From Roseibacterium beibuensis (GTDB lineage: Bacteria; Pseudomonadota; Alphaproteobacteria; Rhodobacterales; Rhodobacteraceae), in NCBI RefSeq assembly GCF_039542305.1, contig NZ_BAABHW010000001.1:930001-994000 (forward strand): DNA of 64,000 nt, in the 5' to 3' direction. The notes beneath the pieces were generated by a model. The model did no database searches and had not been told where the DNA came from. It saw nothing but the letters and a program-made list of their open reading frames with translations. This document shows, piece by piece, positions 1-8,775 of the stretch (positions are counted from its first letter, which is position 1; every line of letters starts with the position of its first letter). The translations under genes and the position numbers were made by a program.

Positions 1-147
1 CTCGACGATATCGCCAATGGCGAGCATGACGGGATCTGGGCCACCGGCTGGCGCCGCGAGGTGTTCGGCGAAGACGCCCTGCGCCTGTTGCGGGGAGAGG
101 TCGCGCTGTCCGCCGTCGGTCAGAAGGTCAAGATCGTCCCGGTCTAG
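1..147 (+). CDS. C-terminal fragment of an unrecognised protein
   Basis: An open frame runs in from the left edge and stops with TAG at 145-147, giving the last 48 residues of a protein. It contains a run of Trp and Arg (ATGWRREVFGEDA) and ends VKIVPV. I do not recognise the family from this tail, and the start lies outside the window. It ends seven bases before the stop of the convergent lipoprotein gene, which fits a real gene boundary. Confidence 0.6.
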   Translation, partial: LDDIANGEHDGIWATGWRREVFGEDALRLLRGEVALSAVGQKVKIVPV

Positions 148-153
148 GCGGGT

Positions 154-603
154 TTAGCGGCGGGTGACCGAGCGACGGTTGGCCTGCCCGATTACCAGGA
201 TGGACCGCACGCCTTCGAGGTCGCCGCGCCCGAGCGCGGTGGCGGCGATGATTTCGCGCGTGGCGGGGCTTCCGGTGGGTTGCGGCGTGTCGGGCGGGGC
301 GGCGCGGAATTCAAAGATCAGGGTGCCGTCTTCGCGGCCTGCGGGCACCAGTTCGGCCTGCCAGTAGCCTTGGGTGGGAACCACCCCGGTGGCGCGCGCG
401 ATGGCCCCCGATGTCGTGGCCTCGACGCTGAGGGCGATGACCTCCGTCACCAGCGGGCGCGGATCGGAGGAGGTGACCTCCTCGCCTTCGACGACACGCA
501 CGCGTTCCTCCTCGTCGCCCCCGAACCAGTTCATCGGGTTGAGGCGGCTTCCGCAGGCCGACAGCGAAACGATCAGCGACAGGACGACAAGGGCGCGCAG
601 CAT
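154..603 (-). CDS. Small lipoprotein of unknown function
   Basis: A 149-residue protein. The N-terminus is a short hydrophobic stretch ending in the lipobox LSAC with Cys17, so it is probably a lipid-anchored envelope protein. The mature part starts with an acidic, Gly-rich linker (GGDEEERVRV) followed by a compact domain of about 100 residues that I do not recognise. It is convergent with the fragment at the left edge and divergent from sufE. The Rhodobacteraceae have many such lipoproteins of unknown role. The gene call is supported by the signal and lipobox; the function is unknown. Confidence 0.75.
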   Translation of the reverse strand: MLRALVVLSLIVSLSACGSRLNPMNWFGGDEEERVRVVEGEEVTSSDPRPLVTEVIALSVEATTSGAIARATGVVPTQGYWQAELVPAGREDGTLIFEFRAAPPDTPQPTGSPATREIIAATALGRGDLEGVRSILVIGQANRRSVTRR

Positions 604-726
604 GGGGCAATCTCCGGGCTTCGGTTGCGGCGTTGTCTATCCGATTGGCCCTGCGATGAAAAGCGCCACTGGACTGTCGCGGCCAGCCCGCCTACCTCAG
701 GGGCGTAGCAGCGAAAGGGGCAGATC

Positions 727-1155
727 ATGGCGACCGAAGCCTTCGAAGAGATCGCGGAGACGTTCGACTTCCTCGACGATTGGGAAGAGCGCTACCGCCA
801 CGTCATCGAACTGGGCAAGGCGATGCCCGCGCTGGACGACGCGGTGAAGGTGCCCGCGACCAAGGTCGAGGGCTGCGCCAGCCAGGTCTGGATCCTGCCC
901 CGGATCGAGGGCGAGGGGGCTGACGCGACCTTCGACTTCGAGGGCGACAGCGACGCCATCATCGTGCGCGGCCTCATCGCCATTCTGCACGCCCTTTACG
1001 CAGGCCTCACGGCTGCCGAGGTCCTGAAGGTCGACGCGCAGGCCGAGTTGGGGCGGCTGGGTCTGGACGAGCACCTCTCGTCACAACGCTCGAACGGGGT
1101 GCGGGCGATGATCGGACGGATTCGCGACCTGGCAGCAGAGCGTGCCGCCGCTTGA
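727..1155 (+). CDS. sufE: SufE family Fe-S cluster assembly sulfur acceptor
   Basis: 142 residues, the usual SufE length. SufE takes persulfide sulfur from the cysteine desulfurase SufS and passes it to the SUF scaffold in the cytoplasm. The acceptor cysteine lies in the typical motif VEGCASQVW (about residue 55), and the protein opens with the family's FDFLDDWEERYRHVIELG region. Start ATG at 727 is preceded by GAAAGGGGCAG, a fair ribosome site. The rest of a suf operon is not adjacent, which is common for a stand-alone SufE in this family. It ends just before a bidirectional terminator shared with gltA. Confidence 0.9.
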   Translation: MATEAFEEIAETFDFLDDWEERYRHVIELGKAMPALDDAVKVPATKVEGCASQVWILPRIEGEGADATFDFEGDSDAIIVRGLIAILHALYAGLTAAEVLKVDAQAELGRLGLDEHLSSQRSNGVRAMIGRIRDLAAERAAA

Positions 1156-1182
1156 AGATCGCGCCATAAGCTTCTGAAACAA

Positions 1183-1214
1183 AAAAGGCCGCCCGAAACA
1201 GGGCGGCCTTTTCG
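1183..1214. terminator. Bidirectional intrinsic terminator between sufE and gltA
   Basis: The arms AAGGCCGCCC and GGGCGGCCTT form a 10-bp stem with loop GAAACA, with A-rich sequence on the left and TTTTC on the right. It can end transcription from both convergent genes. Confidence 0.85.
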
Positions 1215-1232
1215 ATTGCGTCGGTCGCGCTG

Positions 1233-2525
1233 TCAGCGGTTCTCGATCTCGACGTAGTCGCGATGCGTCTCGCCGGTGTAAAGCTGGCGCGGGCGGCCGA
1301 TTTTCATCGCCGGATCGGTCAGCTGTTCCTTCCACTGGCTGACCCAGCCCACGGTGCGGCTGACCGCGAAGATCGGCGTGAACATCGAGGTCGGGAAGCC
1401 CATCGCCTCGAGGATGATGCCCGAATAGAAATCGACATTCGGGAACAGCTTTTTCTCGGCGAAATAGGGGTCTTCGAGGGCTGTCTTTTCCAGCTCCATC
1501 GCGACTTGCAGGATCGGGTTGTTCTCGATCCCCAGCAGGTCCAGCACCTCGTGGGCGGACTGTTTCATCACCGTCGCGCGCGGGTCGTGGTTCTTGTAGA
1601 CGCGGTGGCCAAAGCCCATCAGGCGGAATGGATCGTTCTTGTCCTTGGCGCGGTCGATGAACTCGGGGATGCGGTCGGGCGTGCCGATTTCCTTGAGCAT
1701 TTCCAGGCAGGCCTGGTTCGCACCGCCATGCGCCGGCCCCCAGAGGCAGGCGATGCCGGCCGCGATGCAGGCGAACGGGTTCGCGCCCGAGGACGATGCG
1801 AGCCGCACCGTCGAGGTCGAGGCGTTCTGCTCATGGTCGGCATGCAGCGTGAAGATCCGGTCCATCGCGCGGCTCAGGATCGGATCGACCTTGTACTCTT
1901 CGCAGGGCACGGCAAAACACATGCGCAGGAAGTTCGAGGCGTAATCCAGATCGTTGCGCGGATACACAAAGGGCTGACCAATCGTGTATTTGAACGCCCA
2001 TGCCGCGATGGTCGGCATTTTCGCGATCAGGCGATGCGAGGCGATCTCGCGCTGGCGGGGATCGTTGATATCGGTCGAGTCGTGGTAGAAGGCCGACATC
2101 GCGCCGACCACGCCGACCATGACCGCCATCGGATGAGCATCGCGGCGGAACCCGCGGAAGAAGTTCCCCATCTGCTCGTGGATCATCGTGTGATGCGTGA
2201 TCGTGGTCTCGAATTTTTCCAGCTCGGCGGCACTGGGCAATTCACCATACAGAAGCAGGTAGCACACTTCGAGGAAATGCGATTTCTCGGCCAGCTGGTC
2301 GATCGGGTAGCCGCGATGCAGCAACTCGCCCTTGTCGCCGTCGATAAAGGTGATCGAGCTGTCGCAGGACGAGGTCGAGGTAAAGCCGGGGTCATGCGTG
2401 AAAACGCCTGCCTGGGCATAGAGTTTGCCGATATCGACCACATCGGGCCCGGCACTGGGCGACCGCACGGGCAAATCGTAGGATTTGCCGTCGATGGTCA
2501 AGGTGGCGGTTCTGGTGTCTGCCAT
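1233..2525 (-). CDS. gltA: Citrate synthase
   Basis: 430 residues, matching the type I hexameric citrate synthases of Gram-negative bacteria. It condenses oxaloacetate and acetyl-CoA at the entry of the TCA cycle. Visible signatures are the active-site His in HADHEQNAST, the block GPAHGGANQA with the second catalytic His, and GFGHRVYKNHDPRA, followed by a C-terminal Asp region (NVDFYSG). Start ATG at 2525 is preceded by GGAGAGGGACGACA. The gene follows gltX in the same direction with a gap of about 100 bases, so they may share transcripts. It ends at the bidirectional terminator next to sufE. Confidence 0.97.
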   Translation of the reverse strand: MADTRTATLTIDGKSYDLPVRSPSAGPDVVDIGKLYAQAGVFTHDPGFTSTSSCDSSITFIDGDKGELLHRGYPIDQLAEKSHFLEVCYLLLYGELPSAAELEKFETTITHHTMIHEQMGNFFRGFRRDAHPMAVMVGVVGAMSAFYHDSTDINDPRQREIASHRLIAKMPTIAAWAFKYTIGQPFVYPRNDLDYASNFLRMCFAVPCEEYKVDPILSRAMDRIFTLHADHEQNASTSTVRLASSSGANPFACIAAGIACLWGPAHGGANQACLEMLKEIGTPDRIPEFIDRAKDKNDPFRLMGFGHRVYKNHDPRATVMKQSAHEVLDLLGIENNPILQVAMELEKTALEDPYFAEKKLFPNVDFYSGIILEAMGFPTSMFTPIFAVSRTVGWVSQWKEQLTDPAMKIGRPRQLYTGETHRDYVEIENR

Positions 2526-2628
2526 TGTCGTCCCTCTCCAACTGAACTGCCGCGCCGGGGCGCGGGCAGGGGATAGGGGCCGGACATTGCAGTCGCGGAC
2601 CCCACGCTGAGTATGCGCCCCGCCCGTA

Positions 2629-4047
2629 TTATTCCGGGCGGGAGGCGGCGTCCGTCAGGCGGGCGATGGTTTCGTCCCGACCGATGACGAGCATCATGTC
2701 GAACACGCTGGGGGTGACACTCCGCCCTGCAAGGGCCGCCCGAAGGGGGCCTGCAAGCTTGCCGAACTTCACCTCGTGGGCGTCCGCGGCGGCGTTGAGC
2801 GTGGTCTCCAACGTCTCTCGCGTCCAGCTAACATTCTGCAACTGCGCAGTCAATTCTCGCAGTATACCACGGGATACAGGATCAAGCGCCTTGGCGGCCT
2901 TCTCATCGGGCTGGATGGGGCGGGACGCCAGAACAAACTCTGCCTTTTCAATGAGATCGGGCAAGGACTTCGCGCGTTCCTTCAGGCAGAACATCGCGTC
3001 GGACAATCCATCTTTCTGCGATTGCGAAAGCGGCTCGTGCTGCGTCAGCGCAAGGAACCGCTCCACTTCGCTTACAATTTCATCATCCGCCATCCGCGCG
3101 ATGTGCCACCCGGCGACATTCTCCAGTTTTTTCATGTCGAGCCGGGCAGGAGACTTGCCGATTCCCGACAGGTCGAACCAGTCCGTCGCCTGCGCGTCGG
3201 TGAACAATTCGTCATCGCCATGCGACCAGCCAAGGCGGGCGAGGTAATTGCGCATCGCGGCGGGCGGGTAGCCCATCTGCGCGTATTCCATCACGCCGAG
3301 GGCCCCGTGACGCTTGGACAATTTCTTGCCGTCGGGGCCGTGAATCAGCGGGATATGCGCCCAGACCGGCTCGGCCCAGCCCATCGCGTGGTAGATCTGC
3401 GCCTGCCGGGCCGCGTTGTTCAGGTGGTCGTCGCCGCGAATGGCATGGGTCACGCCCATGTCGTGGTCGTCCACCACCACGGCCAGCATGTATGTCGGCG
3501 TCCCGTCCGAGCGCAGCAGCACCATGTCGTCCAGCTGTGCGTTCTTCACCGTCACGCGGCCCTGCACCGCGTCCTCGATCACCGTCTCGCCGTCGCGCGG
3601 GGCCTTCAGGCGCACCACGTAAGGCTGGCCGGCCGGATGGTCCGCCTCCGCTGCGTCGCGCCACGGGCTGAGGAACAGGGTCGAGCGCCCCTCGGCCTTG
3701 GCCGCATCGCGAAAGGCCTGGATTTCCTCCTGCGTCGCAAAGCACTTGTAGGCGTGACCCGCGGCCAGCATCTCCTGCGCGACCTCGGCGTGACGCTCGT
3801 GGCGAGCGAACTGGCTGATCACCGGCCCGTCATGATCGAGCCCCAGCCATTCCAACCCGTCAAGGATGGCCTGCGTGGCCTCGGGCGTCGACCGGGCGCG
3901 GTCCGTGTCTTCGATCCGCAGCTGGAACTTGCCGCCGCGTCCGCGCGCATAGAGCCAGTTGAACAGCGCGGTGCGCGCGCCGCCGATATGCAGAAAGCCG
4001 GTGGGCGAGGGGGCGAAACGGGTAACGACGGTGTCGTGATCGGCCAT
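2629..4047 (-). CDS. gltX: Glutamate--tRNA ligase
   Basis: 472 residues, a class I aminoacyl-tRNA synthetase that charges tRNA-Glu in the cytoplasm. The HIGH-type motif is in PTGFLHIGGARTALFN near residue 20, and the KMSKS-type loop is KLSKRHG. The C-terminal anticodon-binding domain is complete, so the length is normal. The stop codon TAA sits in the loop of a small hairpin (2620-2641, stem CCGCCCG/CGGGCGG), which could protect the mRNA end or reduce read-through into gltA. It is divergent from comEC, with 105 bases between the starts. Rhodobacteraceae often carry two gltX paralogues; whether this is the only copy cannot be seen here. Confidence 0.96.
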   Translation of the reverse strand: MADHDTVVTRFAPSPTGFLHIGGARTALFNWLYARGRGGKFQLRIEDTDRARSTPEATQAILDGLEWLGLDHDGPVISQFARHERHAEVAQEMLAAGHAYKCFATQEEIQAFRDAAKAEGRSTLFLSPWRDAAEADHPAGQPYVVRLKAPRDGETVIEDAVQGRVTVKNAQLDDMVLLRSDGTPTYMLAVVVDDHDMGVTHAIRGDDHLNNAARQAQIYHAMGWAEPVWAHIPLIHGPDGKKLSKRHGALGVMEYAQMGYPPAAMRNYLARLGWSHGDDELFTDAQATDWFDLSGIGKSPARLDMKKLENVAGWHIARMADDEIVSEVERFLALTQHEPLSQSQKDGLSDAMFCLKERAKSLPDLIEKAEFVLASRPIQPDEKAAKALDPVSRGILRELTAQLQNVSWTRETLETTLNAAADAHEVKFGKLAGPLRAALAGRSVTPSVFDMMLVIGRDETIARLTDAASRPE

Positions 4048-4152
4048 GTGATCCCTTCCGGGCGCGCATCCAGGCGCCCGCGTTAACCAGTTGGAAACCT
4101 TGTCTTGGCTAGACAGGGGGGACTTACTCGACTGCGATGGAGGGGTGCAAGG

Positions 4153-6282
4153 GTGCGCGCGTGGCCGATCCTCGCCGCCGTGAACGCGGTGCAGCAGGGC
4201 CAGCGCGGGGCGCTGATGCCTTGGTCACCCGTCGCGCTGGCGATCGGCGTCGCGATCTATTTTGCCCTGCCTGTCGAACCGACGGCCAATGCCTACCTGG
4301 CTGTTGCACTTGTGGCCGTCCTTGGCCTGGCGCTCGTCGTCGCTCGGCGCGAGGCGTTGGGGCCGTTCGGCTTCGCCCTGATGCTGGTTGCGGCGGGCCT
4401 GTTGCTGGCCGGGGCGCGGGCCCATTCCGTCGCCGGTCCGGTCCTCGATTTCCGCTATTACGGGCCGATCGAAGGCCGCGTCGTCGGCATAGACCGCTCC
4501 GCCTCGGACGCCTTGCGCCTTACGCTTGCCGATGTCCGCCTCGAAGACATGCGGCCTGAGCGGGTTCCGCGCCGCGTCCGCGTCGCGCTCCATGGCGATC
4601 AACGCTGGCTGGACCCGGCGCCGGGGATGCGGGTGATGATGACCGGGCATCTCTCTCCGCCCTCCGGTCCGGCCGAACCCGGCGGCTTCGATTTCCAGCG
4701 TCACGCGTGGTTCCTGTCGCTCGGGGCGGTCGGCTACACGCGCACGCCGGTCCTTCTGGCGGCGCCGCGCCCGCCCGGAGAGGCGCCGCTGTTCCATCTC
4801 CGCATGCAGCTCAGCGCAGCCATCCGCGCGCAGATCGACGGTCAGCCGGGCGCCTTCGCCGCCGCCGTTCTGACCGGCGATCGTTCGGGGCTCGAAGCCA
4901 GCCCGGTCGAGGACATGCGCGCCGCCAATATCGCGCATCTCCTGGCCATTTCGGGCCTGCACATGGGGCTTTTGACCGGGTTCGTCTACGCGGCCTTGCG
5001 CGCCGTTCTCGCCCTGATCCCGGCACTGGCCTTGCGCTACCCGATCCGAAAATGGGCGGCGGTCGCTGCGCTTGCCTCCGGCGCTTTTTACCTTGCGCTT
5101 TCGGGGGGAAACGTCGCGACCGAACGCGCCTTCATCCAGGTGGGCGTGATGTTCGTGGCGGTTTTGCTGGATCGGCGCGCGGTGACGCTCCGGTCCGTGG
5201 CCATCGCGGCGCTGATCGTTCTGGCGCACCGGCCCGAGACGCTGATGTCGCCGGGGTTCCAGATGTCCTTCGCCGCGACAACGGCCCTGGTGGCCGTGTT
5301 CAACGCGATGCGCGGGGTGGAGGGGATGACCGCCTGGCCGAAATGGGCGCGGTGGATTGCGGCGCTGGTGCTCTCCTCCGCCGTGGCGGGGCTGGCGACC
5401 GCGCCCTTCGCGGCCGCGCATTTCAACCGGATCGCGGTCTACGGGCTGGTGGCGAACCTTTTGACGGTGCCGGTGATGGGCAGCCTGATCATCCCGGCGG
5501 CGGTCGTCGCCGCGCTTCTCTGGCCAGCCGGGGGGGCGCCGCTTGCCTTTGCCGTGATGGAGCCGGGGCTGACATGGATCCTGTCCGTGGCCGAGCGTAT
5601 CGCGGCCATGCCGGGTGCGACGCGCGCCGTGGTCACGCCGCCCGCAAGCGTCCTTGGCCTGATCAGCCTGGGCGCGCTTTGGGTGATCCTGTGGCAGGGG
5701 CGGGCGCGCTGGCTGGGCCTTTTCCCGGCGCTGCTGGCCTTTGTGCTGTGGACGGGCGCATCCCGCCCGCAGGTGCTGATCTCCGACACCGGGCGGTTGG
5801 TCGGCGTGATGACAGAGGCGGGCCGGGCCCTCTCCCGATCCCGCGGCGACGGGTTCGTTGCGGGGATCTGGCTGGAGAATGATGGCGATCTCGCCGATCA
5901 GGAGGCGGCCCATGCGCGCGACGGATGGCGGCCTGAGGGGGCCGGCATGTCGATGGTGGTGGAGGGCGTGCGCCTCTGGCATGGATCGGGGCGTCGGGCC
6001 TTGCCGGATGCGGCAGCGGCCTGCGCGACCCATGACGTGATCGTCCTGTCCGAACCCGCGGAAGAGACGGACCCGCCGCTGACCTCCGCGATCCTGCCCG
6101 TTTCGCAAAACCACCCGCCCGGCATGGCGCGTGCCTCGGGCCTGCCGCCCCAATGCCGGGTGATCGACGCAACACTCCTGCGCCGAACCGGGGCCATCAC
6201 CCTGTCCATCGCGGCGGGCGATGTCTCAATCGAAACAGCCTCCGCCCGGCAGGGGCAGAGGCTGTGGTCATCCAGGCCGTAA
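4153..6282 (+). CDS. comEC: ComEC/Rec2 family DNA-uptake channel protein
   Basis: About 709 residues from GTG 4153, chosen because GGAGGGG lies eight bases upstream; the open frame extends further up but without a better site. ComEC forms the inner-membrane channel for single-stranded DNA during natural transformation. Seen here are an N-terminal membrane-anchored domain with an OB-like segment (YYGPIEGRVVGIDRS) and the Competence domain with the motif HLLAISGLHMGLL and many hydrophobic helices to about residue 530. The C-terminal part is soluble but I do not see the HxHxDH motif of the metallo-beta-lactamase domain present in many ComECs; such forms are frequent in alphaproteobacteria. It is convergent with lexA. 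Confidence 0.9.
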   Translation: MRAWPILAAVNAVQQGQRGALMPWSPVALAIGVAIYFALPVEPTANAYLAVALVAVLGLALVVARREALGPFGFALMLVAAGLLLAGARAHSVAGPVLDFRYYGPIEGRVVGIDRSASDALRLTLADVRLEDMRPERVPRRVRVALHGDQRWLDPAPGMRVMMTGHLSPPSGPAEPGGFDFQRHAWFLSLGAVGYTRTPVLLAAPRPPGEAPLFHLRMQLSAAIRAQIDGQPGAFAAAVLTGDRSGLEASPVEDMRAANIAHLLAISGLHMGLLTGFVYAALRAVLALIPALALRYPIRKWAAVAALASGAFYLALSGGNVATERAFIQVGVMFVAVLLDRRAVTLRSVAIAALIVLAHRPETLMSPGFQMSFAATTALVAVFNAMRGVEGMTAWPKWARWIAALVLSSAVAGLATAPFAAAHFNRIAVYGLVANLLTVPVMGSLIIPAAVVAALLWPAGGAPLAFAVMEPGLTWILSVAERIAAMPGATRAVVTPPASVLGLISLGALWVILWQGRARWLGLFPALLAFVLWTGASRPQVLISDTGRLVGVMTEAGRALSRSRGDGFVAGIWLENDGDLADQEAAHARDGWRPEGAGMSMVVEGVRLWHGSGRRALPDAAAACATHDVIVLSEPAEETDPPLTSAILPVSQNHPPGMARASGLPPQCRVIDATLLRRTGAITLSIAAGDVSIETASARQGQRLWSSRP

Positions 6283-6293
6283 GGGCCGGTCGA

Positions 6294-6983
6294 TCAGTAG
6301 GTGCGGATCAGGCCCACCAGTTTGCCCTGAACGGCCACTTGGTCCTCTCGCAGCACGCGGGTTTCATAGGCGGGGTTGGCCGCTTCAAGGGCGATCATGC
6401 CGCCGCTGCGCCGGAACCGCTTGAGCGTCGCTTCGTGCCCTTCGACGAGGGCCACGACGATATCGCCATTGTCCACGGCAGAGCTTTCCTCGATCACGAC
6501 GATGTCGCCATCGTTGATCCCGGCTTCGATCATCGAGTCGCCCCGCACCTCAAGGGCGTAATGGCTGCGGCCCGAACTCAGCATCTGTTGCGGGACCGCG
6601 ACATGCGCCGCGACCTCGCTGATCGCCTCGATCGGGGTGCCGGCGGCGATCCGGCCCATCACGGGCAGATCGGTCGCCGTGGCCGCAACGGGCATCGCGC
6701 CTGAGGGGGGCGGCGCATCGGGGCGGTCGCCATCGATCACGCGCGGGGTAAACCCGCCGCTTTCCATCGCCTCGGGCATTTTCACGATCTCGATCGCGCG
6801 CGCCCGGTGGGCGAGGCGGCGGATGAAGCCCCGCTCTTCCAAAGCGGTGATCAACCGGTGAATGCCCGATTTCGAGCGCAGATCCAGCGCCTCTTTCATC
6901 TCGTCGAAGGACGGGGGCACCCCGTCGCGCTGCACCCGCTTGTGGATGAACTCCAGAAGGTCGCGCTGTTTGCGTGTCAGCAT
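6294..6983 (-). CDS. lexA: SOS response transcriptional repressor LexA
   Basis: 229 residues, typical of alphaproteobacterial LexA. The N-terminal winged helix (about 1-65) begins MLTRKQRDLLEFIHKR. A Pro-rich linker follows, then the S24 peptidase domain with the cleavage site AAGTP, the catalytic Ser in GDSMIEAGI and the Lys in ALVEGHEATLKRF. RecA-stimulated self-cleavage relieves repression of DNA repair genes. Start ATG at 6983 has AAGGAGG seven bases upstream. Three GTTC half-sites lie 51 bases upstream of the start, indicating autoregulation. It is the last gene of the trpGDC-moaC-moeA block and has its own promoter region. Confidence 0.97.
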   Translation of the reverse strand: MLTRKQRDLLEFIHKRVQRDGVPPSFDEMKEALDLRSKSGIHRLITALEERGFIRRLAHRARAIEIVKMPEAMESGGFTPRVIDGDRPDAPPPSGAMPVAATATDLPVMGRIAAGTPIEAISEVAAHVAVPQQMLSSGRSHYALEVRGDSMIEAGINDGDIVVIEESSAVDNGDIVVALVEGHEATLKRFRRSGGMIALEAANPAYETRVLREDQVAVQGKLVGLIRTY

Positions 6984-7033
6984 GATCCAGCCTCCTTGCC
7001 TCGCGGCGTTGCACCGCCCGCCTGCTCACATTC

Positions 7034-7059
7034 GTTCACCTTGCGTTCTACACGTGTTC
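7034..7059. promoter_or_regulatory. Triple LexA half-site array (GTTC-N7-GTTC-N7-GTTC)
   Basis: GTTC occurs at 7034-7037, 7045-7048 and 7056-7059, each separated by exactly seven bases. This gives two overlapping copies of the established alphaproteobacterial SOS box GTTC-N7-GTTC with an 11-base period. It lies between the end of moeA and the start of lexA, so the regulated gene is lexA itself. Confidence 0.88.
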
Positions 7060-7087
7060 CCGCTGTGTGTCAACGAATCGGAACAGA

Positions 7088-8287
7088 TCAGGTGATGAGC
7101 GGCCCGAGGGGGAGGTATTCGACGATCTCGCCCGCGCGTCTGCGCCCGTCGTCGACGGGGCGGACGAGCAGCGCGTTGGCCCGGCTGAAGATCGACAGGA
7201 GCGAACTGTCCTGCCGGTCGAAGGGCGTGATCTCGGGCAGGTCGGCGCCGGGAACGACCTCGGCGCGCATGTAGTGTTCGCGCGGCCCGTTCGGGTCGAG
7301 ATCGGCCATCAGGCGGGCGCGACGGCGGCGGCGCGCGCCCGCGGGCAGCCCAAGGAAGGCCCGCAGCATCGGCACGAGGAACAGATGCCCGCACACCATG
7401 GCCGAAACCGGGTTTCCGGGCAGGCCCAGCAGGGCGGCCTCGCCAAGGCGGCCCGCCATCAGCGGTTTGCCGGGGCGCATCGCGATCTTGTAGAAGGCGC
7501 GTTCAAGGCCCAGCCCGGTCGCGACCTCTGCCACCAGGTCATGGTCGCCCACCGATGCCCCGCCCACCGTCACGATCAGGTCCGCATCGCTGGCCAGTGC
7601 AAAGACCGTCTCAAGGCTCTCGCGATTGTCCCGCGCGATCGGCAAGAGGCGGGCATGGCCGCCCTCGGCCTCGATCAGCGCCTTCAGACCATAGGTATTC
7701 GAGGCGATGATCTGATCGGGGCCGGGGTCTTCGCCGGGGCTGACCAGCTCGTCGCCGGTGGCGATCAGCGCCACCTCGGGGCGGCGCGTGACCGAAAGGG
7801 TTGGCGCGTTCATCGCGGCGGCCAGCGCGATGTCGGCCGGTGACAGGCGGCGCGGCGCCTCGATCCGGGCGCCTTCGCGAAAATCCGCCCCCGAGGGGCG
7901 CAGGTGCAGGCCGTGATCCAGCGTTTTTCCCAGCGTGATCGTGTCGCCATCCACGGTCACGTCTTCCTGGATGACGATGCGGTCCGCGCCCTCGGGCACG
8001 GGCGCGCCGGTGAAGATCCGTAGGGCCTCGCCCGGCCCGATGCGGCCAGACCAAGCCCGGCCAGCCGGGGCCTCGCCCACGACCCGCAGGCGGCGGCCGG
8101 GGATCGCTTCTATATCGCGCACGGCGTAGCCATCCATGGCCGAGGCGGCGAAGGGCGGCTGGTCACGCTTGGCGAAGACCGGGTCGGCCAGAACGCGCCC
8201 CGCGCCTTCGGCCAGCGGCACGGTCTCGGCCTCCAACGGGCGGGTCAGCGCAAGGCAGGCAGAGAGGGCTTCCTCGACGGTGATCAT
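7088..8287 (-). CDS. moeA: Molybdopterin molybdenumtransferase MoeA
   Basis: 399 residues, the normal MoeA size. It inserts molybdate into adenylylated molybdopterin, the last step of molybdenum cofactor synthesis. Family blocks visible are the N-terminal SAMDGYAVR, IFTGAPVPEGADRIV, the MPT-binding core VTVGGASVGDHD and GLPGNPVSA, and a C-terminal beta-domain. The start ATG overlaps the moaC stop by four bases (8284-8287), so the two are translationally coupled. Coupling to trpC through moaC places cofactor synthesis in the trp operon, a synteny known in Rhodobacteraceae. Confidence 0.96.
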   Translation of the reverse strand: MITVEEALSACLALTRPLEAETVPLAEGAGRVLADPVFAKRDQPPFAASAMDGYAVRDIEAIPGRRLRVVGEAPAGRAWSGRIGPGEALRIFTGAPVPEGADRIVIQEDVTVDGDTITLGKTLDHGLHLRPSGADFREGARIEAPRRLSPADIALAAAMNAPTLSVTRRPEVALIATGDELVSPGEDPGPDQIIASNTYGLKALIEAEGGHARLLPIARDNRESLETVFALASDADLIVTVGGASVGDHDLVAEVATGLGLERAFYKIAMRPGKPLMAGRLGEAALLGLPGNPVSAMVCGHLFLVPMLRAFLGLPAGARRRRRARLMADLDPNGPREHYMRAEVVPGADLPEITPFDRQDSSLLSIFSRANALLVRPVDDGRRRAGEIVEYLPLGPLIT

Positions 8288-8775
8288 GCGCGCGCCCCGG
8301 CCTCGTACCGCCCGGATTTGCCGCCATCCTTCAACACGACGCGCAAGCCGCCGATTTCCATGGATTTTTCGGCGGCTTTCAGCATGTCATAGACGGTCAG
8401 CGCGGCGGTCGACGCGGCGGTCAGCGCCTCCATCTCGACGCCGGTTTGCCCGGTGGTCTTGACGGTCGCCTCGATCCGCACGCCGGGCAGGTCCGCGTCC
8501 GGGGTCAGGTCGACCGTGACCTTGGTGATCGGCAGCGGATGGCACAGCGGGATCAGCTCGGCGGTTTTCTTCGCCCCCATGATCCCGGCCAGACGGGCCA
8601 CGCCCAGCACGTCGCCCTTCCTGGCATCGCCCGTGGTGACGAGGGCCAGCGTCTCGGGCTGCATCCGCACATGGCATTCGGCCACGGCGATCCGCGATGT
8701 GACGGCCTTGTCGGAGACATCGACCATATGCGCCTGCCCGCCGGCATCGAAATGGGTGAGCTTGCCTGACATCAC
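8284..8775 (-). CDS. moaC: Cyclic pyranopterin monophosphate synthase MoaC
   Basis: 163 residues, full length. MoaC acts with MoaA to make cyclic pyranopterin monophosphate from GTP. Signature parts are VDVSDKAVTSRIAVA near the N-terminus, the conserved IPLCHPLPIT segment, and GVEMEALTAAS with VYDMLKA toward the end. It overlaps trpC by four bases upstream (8772-8775) and moeA by four bases downstream, so it is the middle of a coupled trpC-moaC-moeA unit. No moaA, moaD or moaE lies in the window. Confidence 0.97.
   Translation of the reverse strand: MMSGKLTHFDAGGQAHMVDVSDKAVTSRIAVAECHVRMQPETLALVTTGDARKGDVLGVARLAGIMGAKKTAELIPLCHPLPITKVTVDLTPDADLPGVRIEATVKTTGQTGVEMEALTAASTAALTVYDMLKAAEKSMEIGGLRVVLKDGGKSGRYEAGARA

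Noticed and set aside
4225..6153. 642-codon minus-strand frame across comEC
   Set aside because: Composition (Arg, Gly, His-rich) and lack of a ribosome site mark it as antisense of a real gene with clear ComEC motifs.
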